Shown here piece by piece: positions 8,554-17,289 of a DNA stretch of 50,320 bases. Position numbers and translations under genes: made by a program. Each line of letters starts with the position of its first letter. Positions within the stretch are counted from its first letter, which is position 1. Source of the stretch: an uncultured Prevotella sp. (GTDB taxonomy: Bacteria > Bacteroidota > Bacteroidia > Bacteroidales > Bacteroidaceae); NCBI GenBank assembly GCA_900314995.1, contig OMXK01000023.1, positions 1 through 50,320 on the forward strand. The letters are read 5' to 3'. Below the pieces are notes generated by a model that was given only the letters and a program-made list of their open reading frames with translations, ran no database searches and was not told the DNA's origin.

Positions 8554-9747
8554 ATGAAGATATCTTTCTCTCCACCAGATATTACTGAACAGGAAGTGAA
8601 GGAGGTAGCCGACGCGCTGCTTTCAGGCTGGATAACGACCGGACCACGCACCAAGGAATTTGAGCGACAGATTGCTGAATTCTGTCACACGAAAAAGGTG
8701 GTATGCCAGAGTTCGGCTACTGCCTGTCTGGAGTCTATCCTTCGCATGCTGGGTATCGGCCCAGGCGACGAAGTGATTACATCGGCCTATACCTATACGG
8801 CAACTGCCAGTCCGGTGTGTCATGTCGGTGCAAAACTGGTGCTGATAGACACACAGCCCGACTCTTACGAGATGGACTACGACCAGCTGGCAGAAGCAAT
8901 CAATGAACGGACGAAGGTGGTGATTCCCGTAGATATTGGCGGTGTTCCCTGCGATTATGCCCGGGTAATGGCTGTCGCAGAGAGTAAGAAGCACCTGTTC
9001 AGACCTGCAAATGCATTGCAGGAAGCAGTGGGGCACGTAGTTGTCATAGATGATGCGGCTCATGCCTTCGGAGCGAAATGGCGCGATCAGATGGTGGGAT
9101 CAGTTACCGACTTCACATCATTCTCGTTCCATGCCGTGAAGAACTTCACCACAGCAGAAGGCGGAGCGCTGACCTGGCGGCCACTGGCAGGCATCGACGA
9201 TGAATGGCTTTACGCCCAATTCCAGTTGAACTCGCTTCATGGTCAGAGCAAGGATGCGCTGGCCAAGACCCAGCTTGGCGCTTGGGAATATGACGTACTG
9301 ACTCCTGCCTATAAAAGCAACATGACCGATCTGACGGCTGCCATCGGACTAGTACAGATGAAACGCTATCCAGCTATGCTCGCCAGACGCCGACAACTCA
9401 TCGAGCGCTACAACCAGGCGCTGGAAGGACTGGACGTTCAGGTGCGTGACCACTTTACAAGCGAGCACACCTCGTCGGGGCATCTCTATCAGGTAAGACT
9501 GCTTGGACGGGACTCACAGTATCGAAACGAAGTTATTGTCAAGATGGCAGAACGCGATATTGCCTGCAATGTGCATTTCAAGCCGCTGCCCATGCTGACG
9601 GCCTATAAGAACCTGGGCTTCGACATCAACGATTATCCGAATGCCTACAACCAGTTCATGAACGAGGTTACTCTTCCGCTGCACACGAAGCTGACTGACG
9701 AGCAAGTAGATTACTTACTGACGAACTTCAAGGATATCATACATTGA
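8554..9747 (+). CDS. DegT/DnrJ/EryC1/StrS-family sugar aminotransferase
   Basis: This 397-residue PLP enzyme transfers an amino group, usually from glutamate, to a nucleotide-linked keto sugar. Visible motifs are SSATACLESILRMLGI (phosphate cup), VVIDDAAHAFGA (PLP-ring aspartate) and FSFHAVKNFTTAEGGAL, whose lysine should form the Schiff base. The next gene encodes a 4,6-dehydratase domain, so the likely reaction is conversion of UDP-4-keto-6-deoxy-HexNAc to its 4-amino sugar; this is inferred from context. The stop codon overlaps the TTG start of the next gene (TTGA). Confidence 0.88.
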   Translation: MKISFSPPDITEQEVKEVADALLSGWITTGPRTKEFERQIAEFCHTKKVVCQSSATACLESILRMLGIGPGDEVITSAYTYTATASPVCHVGAKLVLIDTQPDSYEMDYDQLAEAINERTKVVIPVDIGGVPCDYARVMAVAESKKHLFRPANALQEAVGHVVVIDDAAHAFGAKWRDQMVGSVTDFTSFSFHAVKNFTTAEGGALTWRPLAGIDDEWLYAQFQLNSLHGQSKDALAKTQLGAWEYDVLTPAYKSNMTDLTAAIGLVQMKRYPAMLARRRQLIERYNQALEGLDVQVRDHFTSEHTSSGHLYQVRLLGRDSQYRNEVIVKMAERDIACNVHFKPLPMLTAYKNLGFDINDYPNAYNQFMNEVTLPLHTKLTDEQVDYLLTNFKDIIH

Positions 9748-12251
9748 TCAGATTCTTCGACATATTCTTTTCGGCCCTGGGACTATTGGTGCTCTCACCT
9801 GTGTTCCTGGTTATCTATCTGTTGATCAGACTGGAAAGCAAAGGACCTGGTTTCTATATCCAAGAACGCATCGGAAAAGACGGCAAACCTTTCGGACTCT
9901 ACAAGTTCCGTTCCATGCGGATAGGGTCAGACAATCAGGGGCTTATCACGATAGGCAGTCATGACAGCCGCATCACCCGCATCGGCTATTTCATCCGCAA
10001 ATACAAATTCGACGAACTACCCCAGCTCCTTAATGTGCTTAAAGGTGACATGAGTCTTGTGGGGCCTCGTCCGGAAGTGCGGAAATATGTGGAGATGTAC
10101 ACCGAGGAACAGCGTAAGGTGCTGAGCGTCAAGCCGGGAATTACCGACTACGCTTCGATAGAATATGTCAACGAGAATGAGATTCTGGGCAATGCCAAGG
10201 ATCCTGACCGTATCTATATCGAGCAAGTGATGCCCGACAAGATCAAGCTGAACATGAAATACATTGAGCACCAGAGTGTGAAAGAGTATTTCAAGATAAT
10301 CTTCCTCACCTTCAAGAGCATCGCCAGCATCGGGGCTTTCTTCCACAAACTGATCAACTGGTACTTCAACAGAAAATCGCTGCCTTTCTGGGGCATCTTC
10401 CTGATGGACTGCACCCTTGTGTTTGCCTCTTATCTGCTGATTTATCTGCATATTCATGGCAGGAAGGATCTGGTGTTCTATTTCAGTGGCATCTCCGTCA
10501 GCATCCTCACCTATCTGATATTCTATATCATCGGCTTCCGTCTGTTCCGCACGTATTCAGGCATCCTGAGATATTCCTCGTTCGTCGACCTGAAGAAGGT
10601 GGGCTATGCCATGCTGGTAGGACTGGTGCTGTCGCTAGGCACTTCTTTCTTATTCTCCGGGCAACAAGACTTTACCCACATTTCGCCAGTAAACATTATA
10701 GTCTCAACACTTCTGGGTACCTGTCTGTTGTGGATGGTGCGTATCGGTGTGAAGACCATCTACGATGTATCGCTGCGCAGCATCAACTCCAAATATGCCT
10801 ATATCTACGGTGTAAAACTTGGCGGTATTGCCATTGCCAAACACATCAGAAACGAGAATCCCACCAGGTTCGACCTGAAGGGTTTCATTTCAGACGACAA
10901 GACGGTAGAAGATAAAATCCTGATGGGTGTCAAGGTACATAAACTCGACGAAAACCTGATACAAACGATGACCGACGAAGGTATTGAGGCGCTGATTGTA
11001 TCACCCTACAGGAAAGAGGCCTTTCGCAACAACGAACACTTAATCGACGACCTGATTAAGGCAGGTATCCATATCTACGTGACCCAGCAGGCACAGGAAT
11101 GGGACGAGGTGAACGACGACGACCTGATGCCCCAGTTGAAAGAAATAAGCATCGAAGACCTGCTGCCTCGCGAAGAATTCATCATCGACATGAAAGATGT
11201 TGGCAAGCAATTGACTGGTAAGTGTATCATGATTACAGGGTCAGCAGGCAGTATCGGTCAGGAAATCGTCAGACAAGTCTGTGAGTTCGAGCCTGCCCAT
11301 CTGATCCTGATTGATGCCGCCGAGACACCTCAGCACGAGATCAGATTAAAGATAAAGAAGCAGTGGCCCCACATTCAGGCTCATATTCTGGTAGCCAGTA
11401 TCTGTCATAAGAAGCACATGGATGCCCTTTTCGCAAAGTATCGTCCTGACTACGTATTCCATGCTGCCGCCTATAAGCATGTGCCGATGCTGGAAGACAA
11501 TCCCTGTGAGAGTGTACATAATAATATATATGGTACGCGCGTAATAGCAGACCTCGCCGTCAAGTACGGGGTTAAGAAGTTCGTGATGATTTCCACTGAC
11601 AAGGCCGTGAACCCCACTAACGTCATGGGCTGTTCGAAACGTATCTGCGAAATCTACGTTCAGAGTCTCGACAAGGCCATCAAGGAAGGAAAAGTGGAAG
11701 GCGTGACCCAATTTGTCACGACTCGCTTCGGCAATGTGCTTGGCTCTAACGGTTCTGTGATCCCACTATTCGAAGAACAGATAAAGAATGGTGGCCCCGT
11801 CACAGTAACGGATCGTGAGGTTACTCGGTACTTCATGCTCATTCCTGAAGCCTGCAAACTGGTACTAGAGGCAGGAACAAAGGGACATGGTGGCGAGATT
11901 TTCATCTTCGACATGGGGAAATCTGTTAGGATTGACGATCTGGCAAAACGGATGATCCAGCTATCTGGTGCCAAGGATGTAGAGATTGAATACACAGGGC
12001 TGCGTGAAGGAGAAAAGCTCCATGAAGAGTTGTTGAATGTGGCTGAGACCACCAAGCCCTCATTCCACAATAAGATACGCATCGCGAGTGTCAGGGAATA
12101 CGATTATGAGGCTGTTTGCAAGGATATCGACGAGCTGCAGAACATCAGTGAGACGATTGACGAGACCGCTACAGTCAAAAAGATGAAGCAGATCGTGCCG
12201 GAATACAAGAGCAACAATTCTGTTTTCGAAAAACTAGACGAAACCTTATGA
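9744..12251 (+). CDS. Fusion: initiating sugar transferase plus UDP-HexNAc 4,6-dehydratase (WbpM/PglF type)
   Basis: This 835-residue protein joins two normally separate enzymes. Residues 1 to about 190 are a bacterial sugar transferase that loads a sugar phosphate onto undecaprenyl phosphate (N-terminal helix, FYIQERIGKDGKPF, YKFRSMR, FDELPQLLNVLKGDMSLVGP, RPEVRKY). About 205-335 hold four membrane helices. About 340-835 are the FlaA1/CapD-type dehydratase, with GKCIMITGSAGSIGQEI (NAD site), HAAAYKHVPMLEDNP and STDKAVNPTNVMGCSKR, in which Met replaces the usual SDR tyrosine as in WbpM. The TTG start at 9744 is chosen because it overlaps the previous stop and gives the standard MIRFFDIFFSALGLLVLSP entry. 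Substrates are inferred from the family. Confidence 0.87.
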   Translation: MIRFFDIFFSALGLLVLSPVFLVIYLLIRLESKGPGFYIQERIGKDGKPFGLYKFRSMRIGSDNQGLITIGSHDSRITRIGYFIRKYKFDELPQLLNVLKGDMSLVGPRPEVRKYVEMYTEEQRKVLSVKPGITDYASIEYVNENEILGNAKDPDRIYIEQVMPDKIKLNMKYIEHQSVKEYFKIIFLTFKSIASIGAFFHKLINWYFNRKSLPFWGIFLMDCTLVFASYLLIYLHIHGRKDLVFYFSGISVSILTYLIFYIIGFRLFRTYSGILRYSSFVDLKKVGYAMLVGLVLSLGTSFLFSGQQDFTHISPVNIIVSTLLGTCLLWMVRIGVKTIYDVSLRSINSKYAYIYGVKLGGIAIAKHIRNENPTRFDLKGFISDDKTVEDKILMGVKVHKLDENLIQTMTDEGIEALIVSPYRKEAFRNNEHLIDDLIKAGIHIYVTQQAQEWDEVNDDDLMPQLKEISIEDLLPREEFIIDMKDVGKQLTGKCIMITGSAGSIGQEIVRQVCEFEPAHLILIDAAETPQHEIRLKIKKQWPHIQAHILVASICHKKHMDALFAKYRPDYVFHAAAYKHVPMLEDNPCESVHNNIYGTRVIADLAVKYGVKKFVMISTDKAVNPTNVMGCSKRICEIYVQSLDKAIKEGKVEGVTQFVTTRFGNVLGSNGSVIPLFEEQIKNGGPVTVTDREVTRYFMLIPEACKLVLEAGTKGHGGEIFIFDMGKSVRIDDLAKRMIQLSGAKDVEIEYTGLREGEKLHEELLNVAETTKPSFHNKIRIASVREYDYEAVCKDIDELQNISETIDETATVKKMKQIVPEYKSNNSVFEKLDETL

Positions 12252-12820
12252 AAAGAGCCCTTGACTTCTGTATCGCAGTTATCTGCCTCGTCCTCTTCTC
12301 GCCACTGTTGCTGATATGCTACTTCGCAGTCCGACTGGAAGACGGCGGGCCTGCAATTTTCAAGCAAGAGCGTATCGGCCTGGGAGGAAAACCTTTCTAT
12401 ATCTATAAGTTCCGCAGTATGGAGGTCAACGCTGAAGACGAAGAGCCGTTGCTCTTCCAACATGGGAACGACCAGCGTCTCACGCGAGTCGGAAAGTTTC
12501 TGAGGAACCATCATCTTGACGAACTGCCACAACTCTGGAATGTGGCCATTGGTGATATGGCTTTCATCGGACCACGACCGGAACGGAAATACTATATCGA
12601 CAAGATTATGGAGCACGATCCACGTTATGAACGGCTTTATGCCCTGCGGCCAGGTGTGACCAGCTATGCCACACTCCACAACGGCTATACCGACACTATG
12701 GAGAAGATGCTCATTCGTCTGGAAATGGACTTATACTATCTGGAGCACTGTTCACTCTGGCTCGACCTCAAGATTCTGGTGCAGACGTTCTTCAGCATCA
12801 TCAGCGGCAGGCACTTCTAA
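12248..12820 (+). CDS. Second initiating sugar transferase (PglC/WcaJ-type)
   Basis: This 190-residue monotopic phosphoglycosyl transferase attaches the first sugar phosphate to undecaprenyl phosphate. It has the full small-domain pattern: MKRALDFCIAVICLVLFSPL (re-entrant membrane helix), FKQERIGLGGKPF, YKFRSMEV, HLDELPQLWNVAIGDMAFIG and PRPERKYYID, with the paired Asp-Glu of the family. It follows the fused transferase by a 4-nt ATGA overlap, so the operon encodes two initiating transferases in a row. Its stop TAA shares bases with the convergent DUF4847 stop codon. Confidence 0.9.
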   Translation: MKRALDFCIAVICLVLFSPLLLICYFAVRLEDGGPAIFKQERIGLGGKPFYIYKFRSMEVNAEDEEPLLFQHGNDQRLTRVGKFLRNHHLDELPQLWNVAIGDMAFIGPRPERKYYIDKIMEHDPRYERLYALRPGVTSYATLHNGYTDTMEKMLIRLEMDLYYLEHCSLWLDLKILVQTFFSIISGRHF

Positions 12821-13257
12821 TACCTTCGGAAGTGCAGACGAAGATTATCGTTGGACACAACCAACACATCATCATTCAAGACTTCGAGATAAAAGACCTC
12901 TTCCAAGTTGAAGATGCCAAAAGGTTTGAGTATTTCCACATCTTCAATAGGTTCATCCGTCTCGTAAAGATGGTGAAGGACAGGAGAATGGAGCGTCAGG
13001 TAGCTGCCGTCTCTATTAAACCTGAAGAACAAGCCCTCACCCAGGAAATTACCACCCTCAGAGAATCGGATCTGCAGCAACTTACCTTGGATGCCCCAGA
13101 ACACAAGAGCCTCACGAGTATCAGCGACACCACCCGTAGACAAAGTATCCACCTGATCCATCTGCCAATAGCCGTCCAGTTCCTTATTCCCTGATGTTTC
13201 CAATTCACAGGAAACCATTAGCATACCAAGTGCCAGTATAGATAATAGTTTCTTCAT
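12817..13257 (-). CDS. DUF4847-like (lipocalin-like) lipoprotein
   Basis: This 146-residue protein has a lipoprotein signal, MKKLLSILALGMLMVSCELE (lipobox MVSC). The mature part is rich in beta-strand patterns, starting ELDGYWQMDQVDTL, and resembles the lipocalin-like DUF4847 family of Bacteroidales. Its role is unknown. It is encoded directly after the Wzi gene with a 4-nt overlap and converges on the polysaccharide operon, so a periplasmic or outer-membrane role in capsule assembly is possible but unproven. Confidence 0.72.
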   Translation of the reverse strand: MKKLLSILALGMLMVSCELETSGNKELDGYWQMDQVDTLSTGGVADTREALVFWGIQGKLLQIRFSEGGNFLGEGLFFRFNRDGSYLTLHSPVLHHLYETDEPIEDVEILKPFGIFNLEEVFYLEVLNDDVLVVSNDNLRLHFRRY

Positions 13258-14816
13258 TTCCTATTCCTTTTAATAATACCCGTCTTGGCGATTGTCAATT
13301 GAACGCCATAATTATCACCCAACAATTTGCCGAAATCCATTCCCAAAGCACCTCTCATGCTCCAACCCTTCAGCTTGGAAGTGTTTGCAAAGGTATAGGT
13401 GACTTCGGAAAGGATGGAGAAATTCTTACGAGGTTCCGTGTATGGGGTGTCGTAAGTGCCAAAACCTTTCAGATAGGTTCCTAGGACACGGTAATGCAAC
13501 CCGGGGATAGGATCGCCACAGAATCCGAAATGGAAAGCATTACTACGGTTGTTCTTTACCTCTATCGTCTGATCAGAATTATAAATAGGTGACAGGAAAA
13601 GCGGATTACCGATCACCTGTCCCCAATGCTGCCAGCCTGTATAAAGGCTGTGGTTATAGAAATTGTCCTGTCCGCCTATGTGGTCAGAGATGACTTCGTC
13701 GTGGTCATGGTACACAGGACCACTCTGGTATTTGGAATAGAAATACTCAAACAGGATGTTATTTAGCCAAGGTGCATCCACTAAACGGATCTCGACACCC
13801 AATTGTATATCCTTCAAGGCGTACAAGAAATACCGGCGGTTCTTTTTGACATTCCACTCTGAGCCTTCACCATATCCATTATAATCCATGAACAGCATGG
13901 AGGAATGGTCTTCAAAGAAATGGTCGGCATAGAAACTGAAGCCCCACTCTTCGCAGTCGAAATTGAAACGTGCCAACCAACTGCCCAAACTATTTCCTGC
14001 ACCACCCGTATATTCATCATCAACGGTATCTTTTCCACCTGGGATAAAAGCCCGCAGCATACCTTTCAATCCTCCTTCCTGAACGATGACTTCTTCAGGG
14101 GTACCGTCTGAATGGAAACGATATGATTTTCCTCCGAACTGGGTGGCCAACTCTGCTCCCAACTCCACAGAGAACAAGACATCCTCGGGATTACCAATCT
14201 TCAGATAACCTGCCTTGGAGTGATATAATGCACCCTCGGTATATTTATGCTGTTGGTTGGTAAAATCTTTCTGCCACTTGTCGTCGGTAGTCCTACCGTA
14301 GGCGATATGGCCCTTGATAGCCAACCATCTTTTCGTGTATGGAATGATCCAATAGTCGGGCAATGCCAGTCTTACCTGTGGCACAGGACGGGCATTGATA
14401 CCAAAGGTCTGTGAGCCCGAGCTGAGTTCCTGATTCTTCAGCTCCATCGGATGTTCCTTGGCACCCACGGTAAGGACACCCTTCAGCCAACGGGCTTCCA
14501 CATAAGCTTGCTGAACGACAAGGGTACCCGTAAAACCTGCCGCCAAGGCGATGTCGGCACCATAGCCAATACCCCAACGACGACCATTATCCAAAGCCAG
14601 TGGACGTTCGATAGCACCTCGCACATAGCCATTAGCCTTCTTCAGAGAGCTCAGACCATACTTATTGGCATTCAGCCATAACGGGGTATGGTCTCCACCT
14701 GATAGTGTAGCTTGCAACTCCGCCTTATACTGCAGGCTGTCGAAAAGCGAACGATCCTGCCCCATGACAGCTGTATGGCTCCACATTATTAATAATATAG
14801 ACAGTAAACACCTCAT
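13254..14816 (-). CDS. Capsule assembly Wzi family outer-membrane protein
   Basis: This 520-residue protein has a signal peptide (cut near HTAVMGQ) and a long series of alternating polar and aromatic strands ending in NYGVQLTIAKTGIIKRNRK, as expected for an outer-membrane beta-barrel. Segments such as TPLWLNANKYGLSSL, GAKEHPMELKNQ and PQVRLALPDYWIIPYTKRWL are typical of Wzi proteins, which help attach capsule to the cell surface. The gene faces the polysaccharide operon, overlaps the downstream DUF4847 gene by 4 nt, and has a -7 box 29 nt upstream. Confidence 0.85.
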   Translation of the reverse strand: MRCLLSILLIMWSHTAVMGQDRSLFDSLQYKAELQATLSGGDHTPLWLNANKYGLSSLKKANGYVRGAIERPLALDNGRRWGIGYGADIALAAGFTGTLVVQQAYVEARWLKGVLTVGAKEHPMELKNQELSSGSQTFGINARPVPQVRLALPDYWIIPYTKRWLAIKGHIAYGRTTDDKWQKDFTNQQHKYTEGALYHSKAGYLKIGNPEDVLFSVELGAELATQFGGKSYRFHSDGTPEEVIVQEGGLKGMLRAFIPGGKDTVDDEYTGGAGNSLGSWLARFNFDCEEWGFSFYADHFFEDHSSMLFMDYNGYGEGSEWNVKKNRRYFLYALKDIQLGVEIRLVDAPWLNNILFEYFYSKYQSGPVYHDHDEVISDHIGGQDNFYNHSLYTGWQHWGQVIGNPLFLSPIYNSDQTIEVKNNRSNAFHFGFCGDPIPGLHYRVLGTYLKGFGTYDTPYTEPRKNFSILSEVTYTFANTSKLKGWSMRGALGMDFGKLLGDNYGVQLTIAKTGIIKRNRK

Positions 14817-14844
14817 TTATACGGTTTCGTTTGATTCTTGGGGG

Positions 14845-14852
14845 CAAAATTA
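14845..14852 (-). promoter_or_regulatory. -7 box of the Wzi/DUF4847 unit
   Basis: On the minus strand this reads TAATTTTG, a match to TAnnTTTG, 29 nt upstream of the Wzi ATG. No clear -33 box is visible. Confidence 0.55.
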
Positions 14853-14914
14853 CAAAAAAAAAACGAATAATAATCACTTATAGGGATTTTCCCCATCTTG
14901 CTTAGGGAAAATCC

Positions 14915-14946
14915 TTTGCTTAGATACAATTTTTGTTGTTTCTTTG
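14915..14946 (+). promoter_or_regulatory. Promoter of the His/Gly/Ser-rich secreted protein gene
   Basis: A TTTG -33 box at 14915-14918, a 20-bp spacer and TTTCTTTG at 14939-14946 (one mismatch to TAnnTTTG) lie about 60 nt before the ATG at 15008, leaving an untranslated leader. Confidence 0.6.
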
Positions 14947-15007
14947 CATCGTGAAACAATAAGAACCCATCATACTGGGATTAAATAACTAAAAAAGAGA
15001 TAAGATT

Positions 15008-15988
15008 ATGAAGAAGTTACTTTTCGCACTGATGATGTTAACAGTTACCATCTCAGCAAACGCAATGAGTTATGAGCAGGCTCGCCGAGAGGCCCTGTTC
15101 CTCACTGACAAGATGGCGTATGAACTGAATCTGACTGATGAGCAGTACGAGGCAGCATACGAGATCAACCTTGACTATCTGATGGGTGTAACAAGCCGAG
15201 ACGATGTCTATGGTGTCTACTGGGAGCGTCGCAACCTCGACTTGAGTTATATCCTGTTAGACTGGCAGTGGAATGCTTTTATAGCAGCCAGCTATTTCTA
15301 TCGCCCACTCTACTGGGACGCAGGTTACTGGCACTTTGGTGTCTATCTACGCTACCCCCATCGTGACTACTACTATTTCGGACGTCCGCATTTCTATGTA
15401 ACCTATCGTGGAGGCCATGCCTGGCACCGTCATGGAGTGCATGGGTACTATCACGGCCACAGCAACCACTACCGTATCGCACACAGAGCCCACTTCGGCA
15501 TGCATGACCGTTGGAATCGTGGAGACTATCGCGGACCTCGTCACAGCTCAACACGTATCACGGGGCATCCTGGCGGTGGACACAGCAGGATAGAGAATCA
15601 TGGAAACAGAAGATTCGAGAATCATGGCGAAAGAAGGATTGAGCACCACGGAAACAGAAGTGGTAGCGGCAACTTCAGCGGCTATCGTGGCGACCGCGAG
15701 GTACGTAACAATGGCATCCGCCATAACGAAATGAGGAACAATGACGTCCGCCATAGCGAAATGCGCAACAATAGCAGCAACTTCAGCGGTTCACGCAACG
15801 GAGGACATGGTGGCAGCTTCAGCGGTTCACGTAGTGGCGGCAGCTTCAGCGGTTCACGCAGTGGCGGCAGCTTCGGTGGTTCTCGCAGTGGCGGATCTCA
15901 CGGTGGCGGTTTCAGTTCACATGGCGGTTCCCACGGCGGTGGCTCTCACGGACATAGTGGTGGTGCAAGAATGGGCGGACATCGTTAA
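15008..15988 (+). CDS. Secreted His/Gly/Ser/Arg-rich low-complexity protein, unknown function
   Basis: This 326-residue protein has a signal peptide (MKKLLFALMMLTVTISANAM). A short helical segment follows (about 23-60, YEQARREALFLTDKMAYEL and nearby), then an aromatic-rich middle (DYYYFGRPHFYVTYRGGHAW). From about residue 130 it is low complexity: His-rich, then repeats of the type ENHGNRR and RHNEMRNN, then GGSFSGSRS repeated, ending GGARMGGHR. The DNA under the last block is a 27-bp imperfect tandem repeat. The composition suggests metal or anionic polymer binding outside the cytoplasm, but no function is assigned. It stands alone, with its own promoter, and ends 1 nt before a convergent gene. 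Confidence 0.8.
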   Translation: MKKLLFALMMLTVTISANAMSYEQARREALFLTDKMAYELNLTDEQYEAAYEINLDYLMGVTSRDDVYGVYWERRNLDLSYILLDWQWNAFIAASYFYRPLYWDAGYWHFGVYLRYPHRDYYYFGRPHFYVTYRGGHAWHRHGVHGYYHGHSNHYRIAHRAHFGMHDRWNRGDYRGPRHSSTRITGHPGGGHSRIENHGNRRFENHGERRIEHHGNRSGSGNFSGYRGDREVRNNGIRHNEMRNNDVRHSEMRNNSSNFSGSRNGGHGGSFSGSRSGGSFSGSRSGGSFGGSRSGGSHGGGFSSHGGSHGGGSHGHSGGARMGGHR

Positions 15989-15989
15989 T

Positions 15990-16499
15990 TCAGAGTTCCA
16001 ACACCCGCACCTCAGCATTCATCATGCGTTGCACTTCGCTCATTGGTTTCTTATAATATACTGCCTGGATGGCCTTGTTGATAATCCCATGGCCTACAGC
16101 CAGCACCTTCTTTCCTGGATAGGTATCTCTGATATAAGCGATGAACTCGCTTGCCCGGGAAAGAAGGTTTTCTAATGTCTCTATGTCATCAGGCCACACT
16201 TCTCCCTTCAGGTCTGGGATATAACGACCCGTAAATCCGCCCCAGTCGCGTTCCCGCAAAAGGGGCGTCGTTTCCACTTTCAGGTGATGGGGCACTGCGA
16301 TGATGCTAGCCGTATCGACGGAACGCTTCAAGTCGCTGGCGACAATTGCATCCAGAGGACGGTCTGCCCATTCGTCGCGCACCTGTTCTGCTTGACGGAT
16401 GCCATTCTCATTGAGTTCTCCCTGTGTCTGCCCCTGCATAATCTGTCGGGCATTATCCACCGTCTCACCATGTCTGACTAAGTATAAAGTTGTCATCAT
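15990..16499 (-). CDS. Histidine phosphatase family protein (phosphoglycerate mutase-like)
   Basis: This 169-residue cytoplasmic phosphatase of the RHG family has the catalytic motif TLYLVRHGETVDNARQIMQG near residue 10, a second-arginine region (VASDLKRSVDTASII), the acid region (LRERDWGGFTGRYI) and the second histidine (VLAVGHGIINKAI). Enzymes of this size act on small phosphorylated metabolites; the substrate is not evident. Two ATGs are adjacent at the start (MM). A -7 box TATTTTTG is seen on the minus strand at 16515-16522. Confidence 0.88.
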   Translation of the reverse strand: MMTTLYLVRHGETVDNARQIMQGQTQGELNENGIRQAEQVRDEWADRPLDAIVASDLKRSVDTASIIAVPHHLKVETTPLLRERDWGGFTGRYIPDLKGEVWPDDIETLENLLSRASEFIAYIRDTYPGKKVLAVGHGIINKAIQAVYYKKPMSEVQRMMNAEVRVLEL

Positions 16500-16514
16500 T
16501 ATTTAAAATTTGTG

Positions 16515-16562
16515 CAAAAATACTGAATAATTTGCTATTTACACCATATTTTATTATTTTTG
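16515..16562. promoter_or_regulatory. Divergent promoters for the phosphatase and DUF308 genes
   Basis: On the minus strand TATTTTTG (complement of 16515-16522) reads toward the phosphatase. On the plus strand TTTG at 16531-16534, a 20-bp spacer and TATTTTTG at 16555-16562 read toward the ATG at 16591. Confidence 0.65.
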
Positions 16563-16590
16563 CATCGTTAAACAAGAACCATTTAGAAAA

Positions 16591-17283
16591 ATGAAGATAT
16601 TACAAAGCTCGCTTTTCCGTTCCATTAGCGCCATCGCTATTGGTATTCTACTTATAAAATACCCAGATAATACGGTAACGTGGATTACCGTTGCCATTGG
16701 TGTGCTGTTCCTCTTATCGGGCATCATATCCTTGGTTGTCTATATGAACGCCAGGAAAAATGTATCGGAGTATAAGATCACAGATGCTGCAGGCAATGTT
16801 ATTTCTGGAGAAAAGCCGACATTCCCCCTCGTAGGTGTGGGAAGCATCATTCTCGGTGCGTTGTTGGCACTGACGCCCAATGTGTTCATTACGGCTCTGA
16901 TGTATATCATCGGCGCTATCCTCATCTTGGGTGCAATCAACCAGTATATGAACCTGGTGAATGCCCGTAAATACGGGAAAATCGGCTTTGGCTACTGGAT
17001 ATTCCCATCGGTCATCCTGATTATCGGCCTCTATGTGATCATCAAACCCATGGTACCTGTCAGTTTGGCAATGCTCATCTTGGGCTGGTGCTCACTCCTC
17101 TATGGTGTCACAGAGATGATCAATTCCATGAAATTCTATTCCGACAAGCGTAAGCTTAAGCAGGCACAGGAGATTCCCGTGGCAGAAGAGATCATCGAAG
17201 AAACCCCGGCTATCACCGAGGCTACAGAGGCTACAGAAGAAGAAGACGCCAGTTCCGACGACAATCTGCCGGTAACCCGCTAG
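16591..17283 (+). CDS. DUF308/HdeD-like membrane protein
   Basis: This 230-residue inner-membrane protein has six hydrophobic helices arranged as two similar halves (SAIAIGILLIKYPDNTVTWI and SIILGALLALTPNVFITALM), which is the pattern of the DUF308/HdeD family. HdeD in Escherichia coli is linked to acid resistance, but many family members are uncharacterised. An acidic, Glu/Thr-rich C-terminal tail of about 45 residues (EATEATEEEDASSDD) should be cytoplasmic. It converges with the uridine kinase gene across a 6-nt gap. Confidence 0.82.
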   Translation: MKILQSSLFRSISAIAIGILLIKYPDNTVTWITVAIGVLFLLSGIISLVVYMNARKNVSEYKITDAAGNVISGEKPTFPLVGVGSIILGALLALTPNVFITALMYIIGAILILGAINQYMNLVNARKYGKIGFGYWIFPSVILIIGLYVIIKPMVPVSLAMLILGWCSLLYGVTEMINSMKFYSDKRKLKQAQEIPVAEEIIEETPAITEATEATEEEDASSDDNLPVTR

Positions 17284-17289
17284 GACAGG

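Noticed and set aside
8554-12820. Complete bacillosamine pathway
   Set aside because: Dehydratase, aminotransferase and transferase are present but no acetyltransferase is encoded in the locus, so the product sugar is left open.
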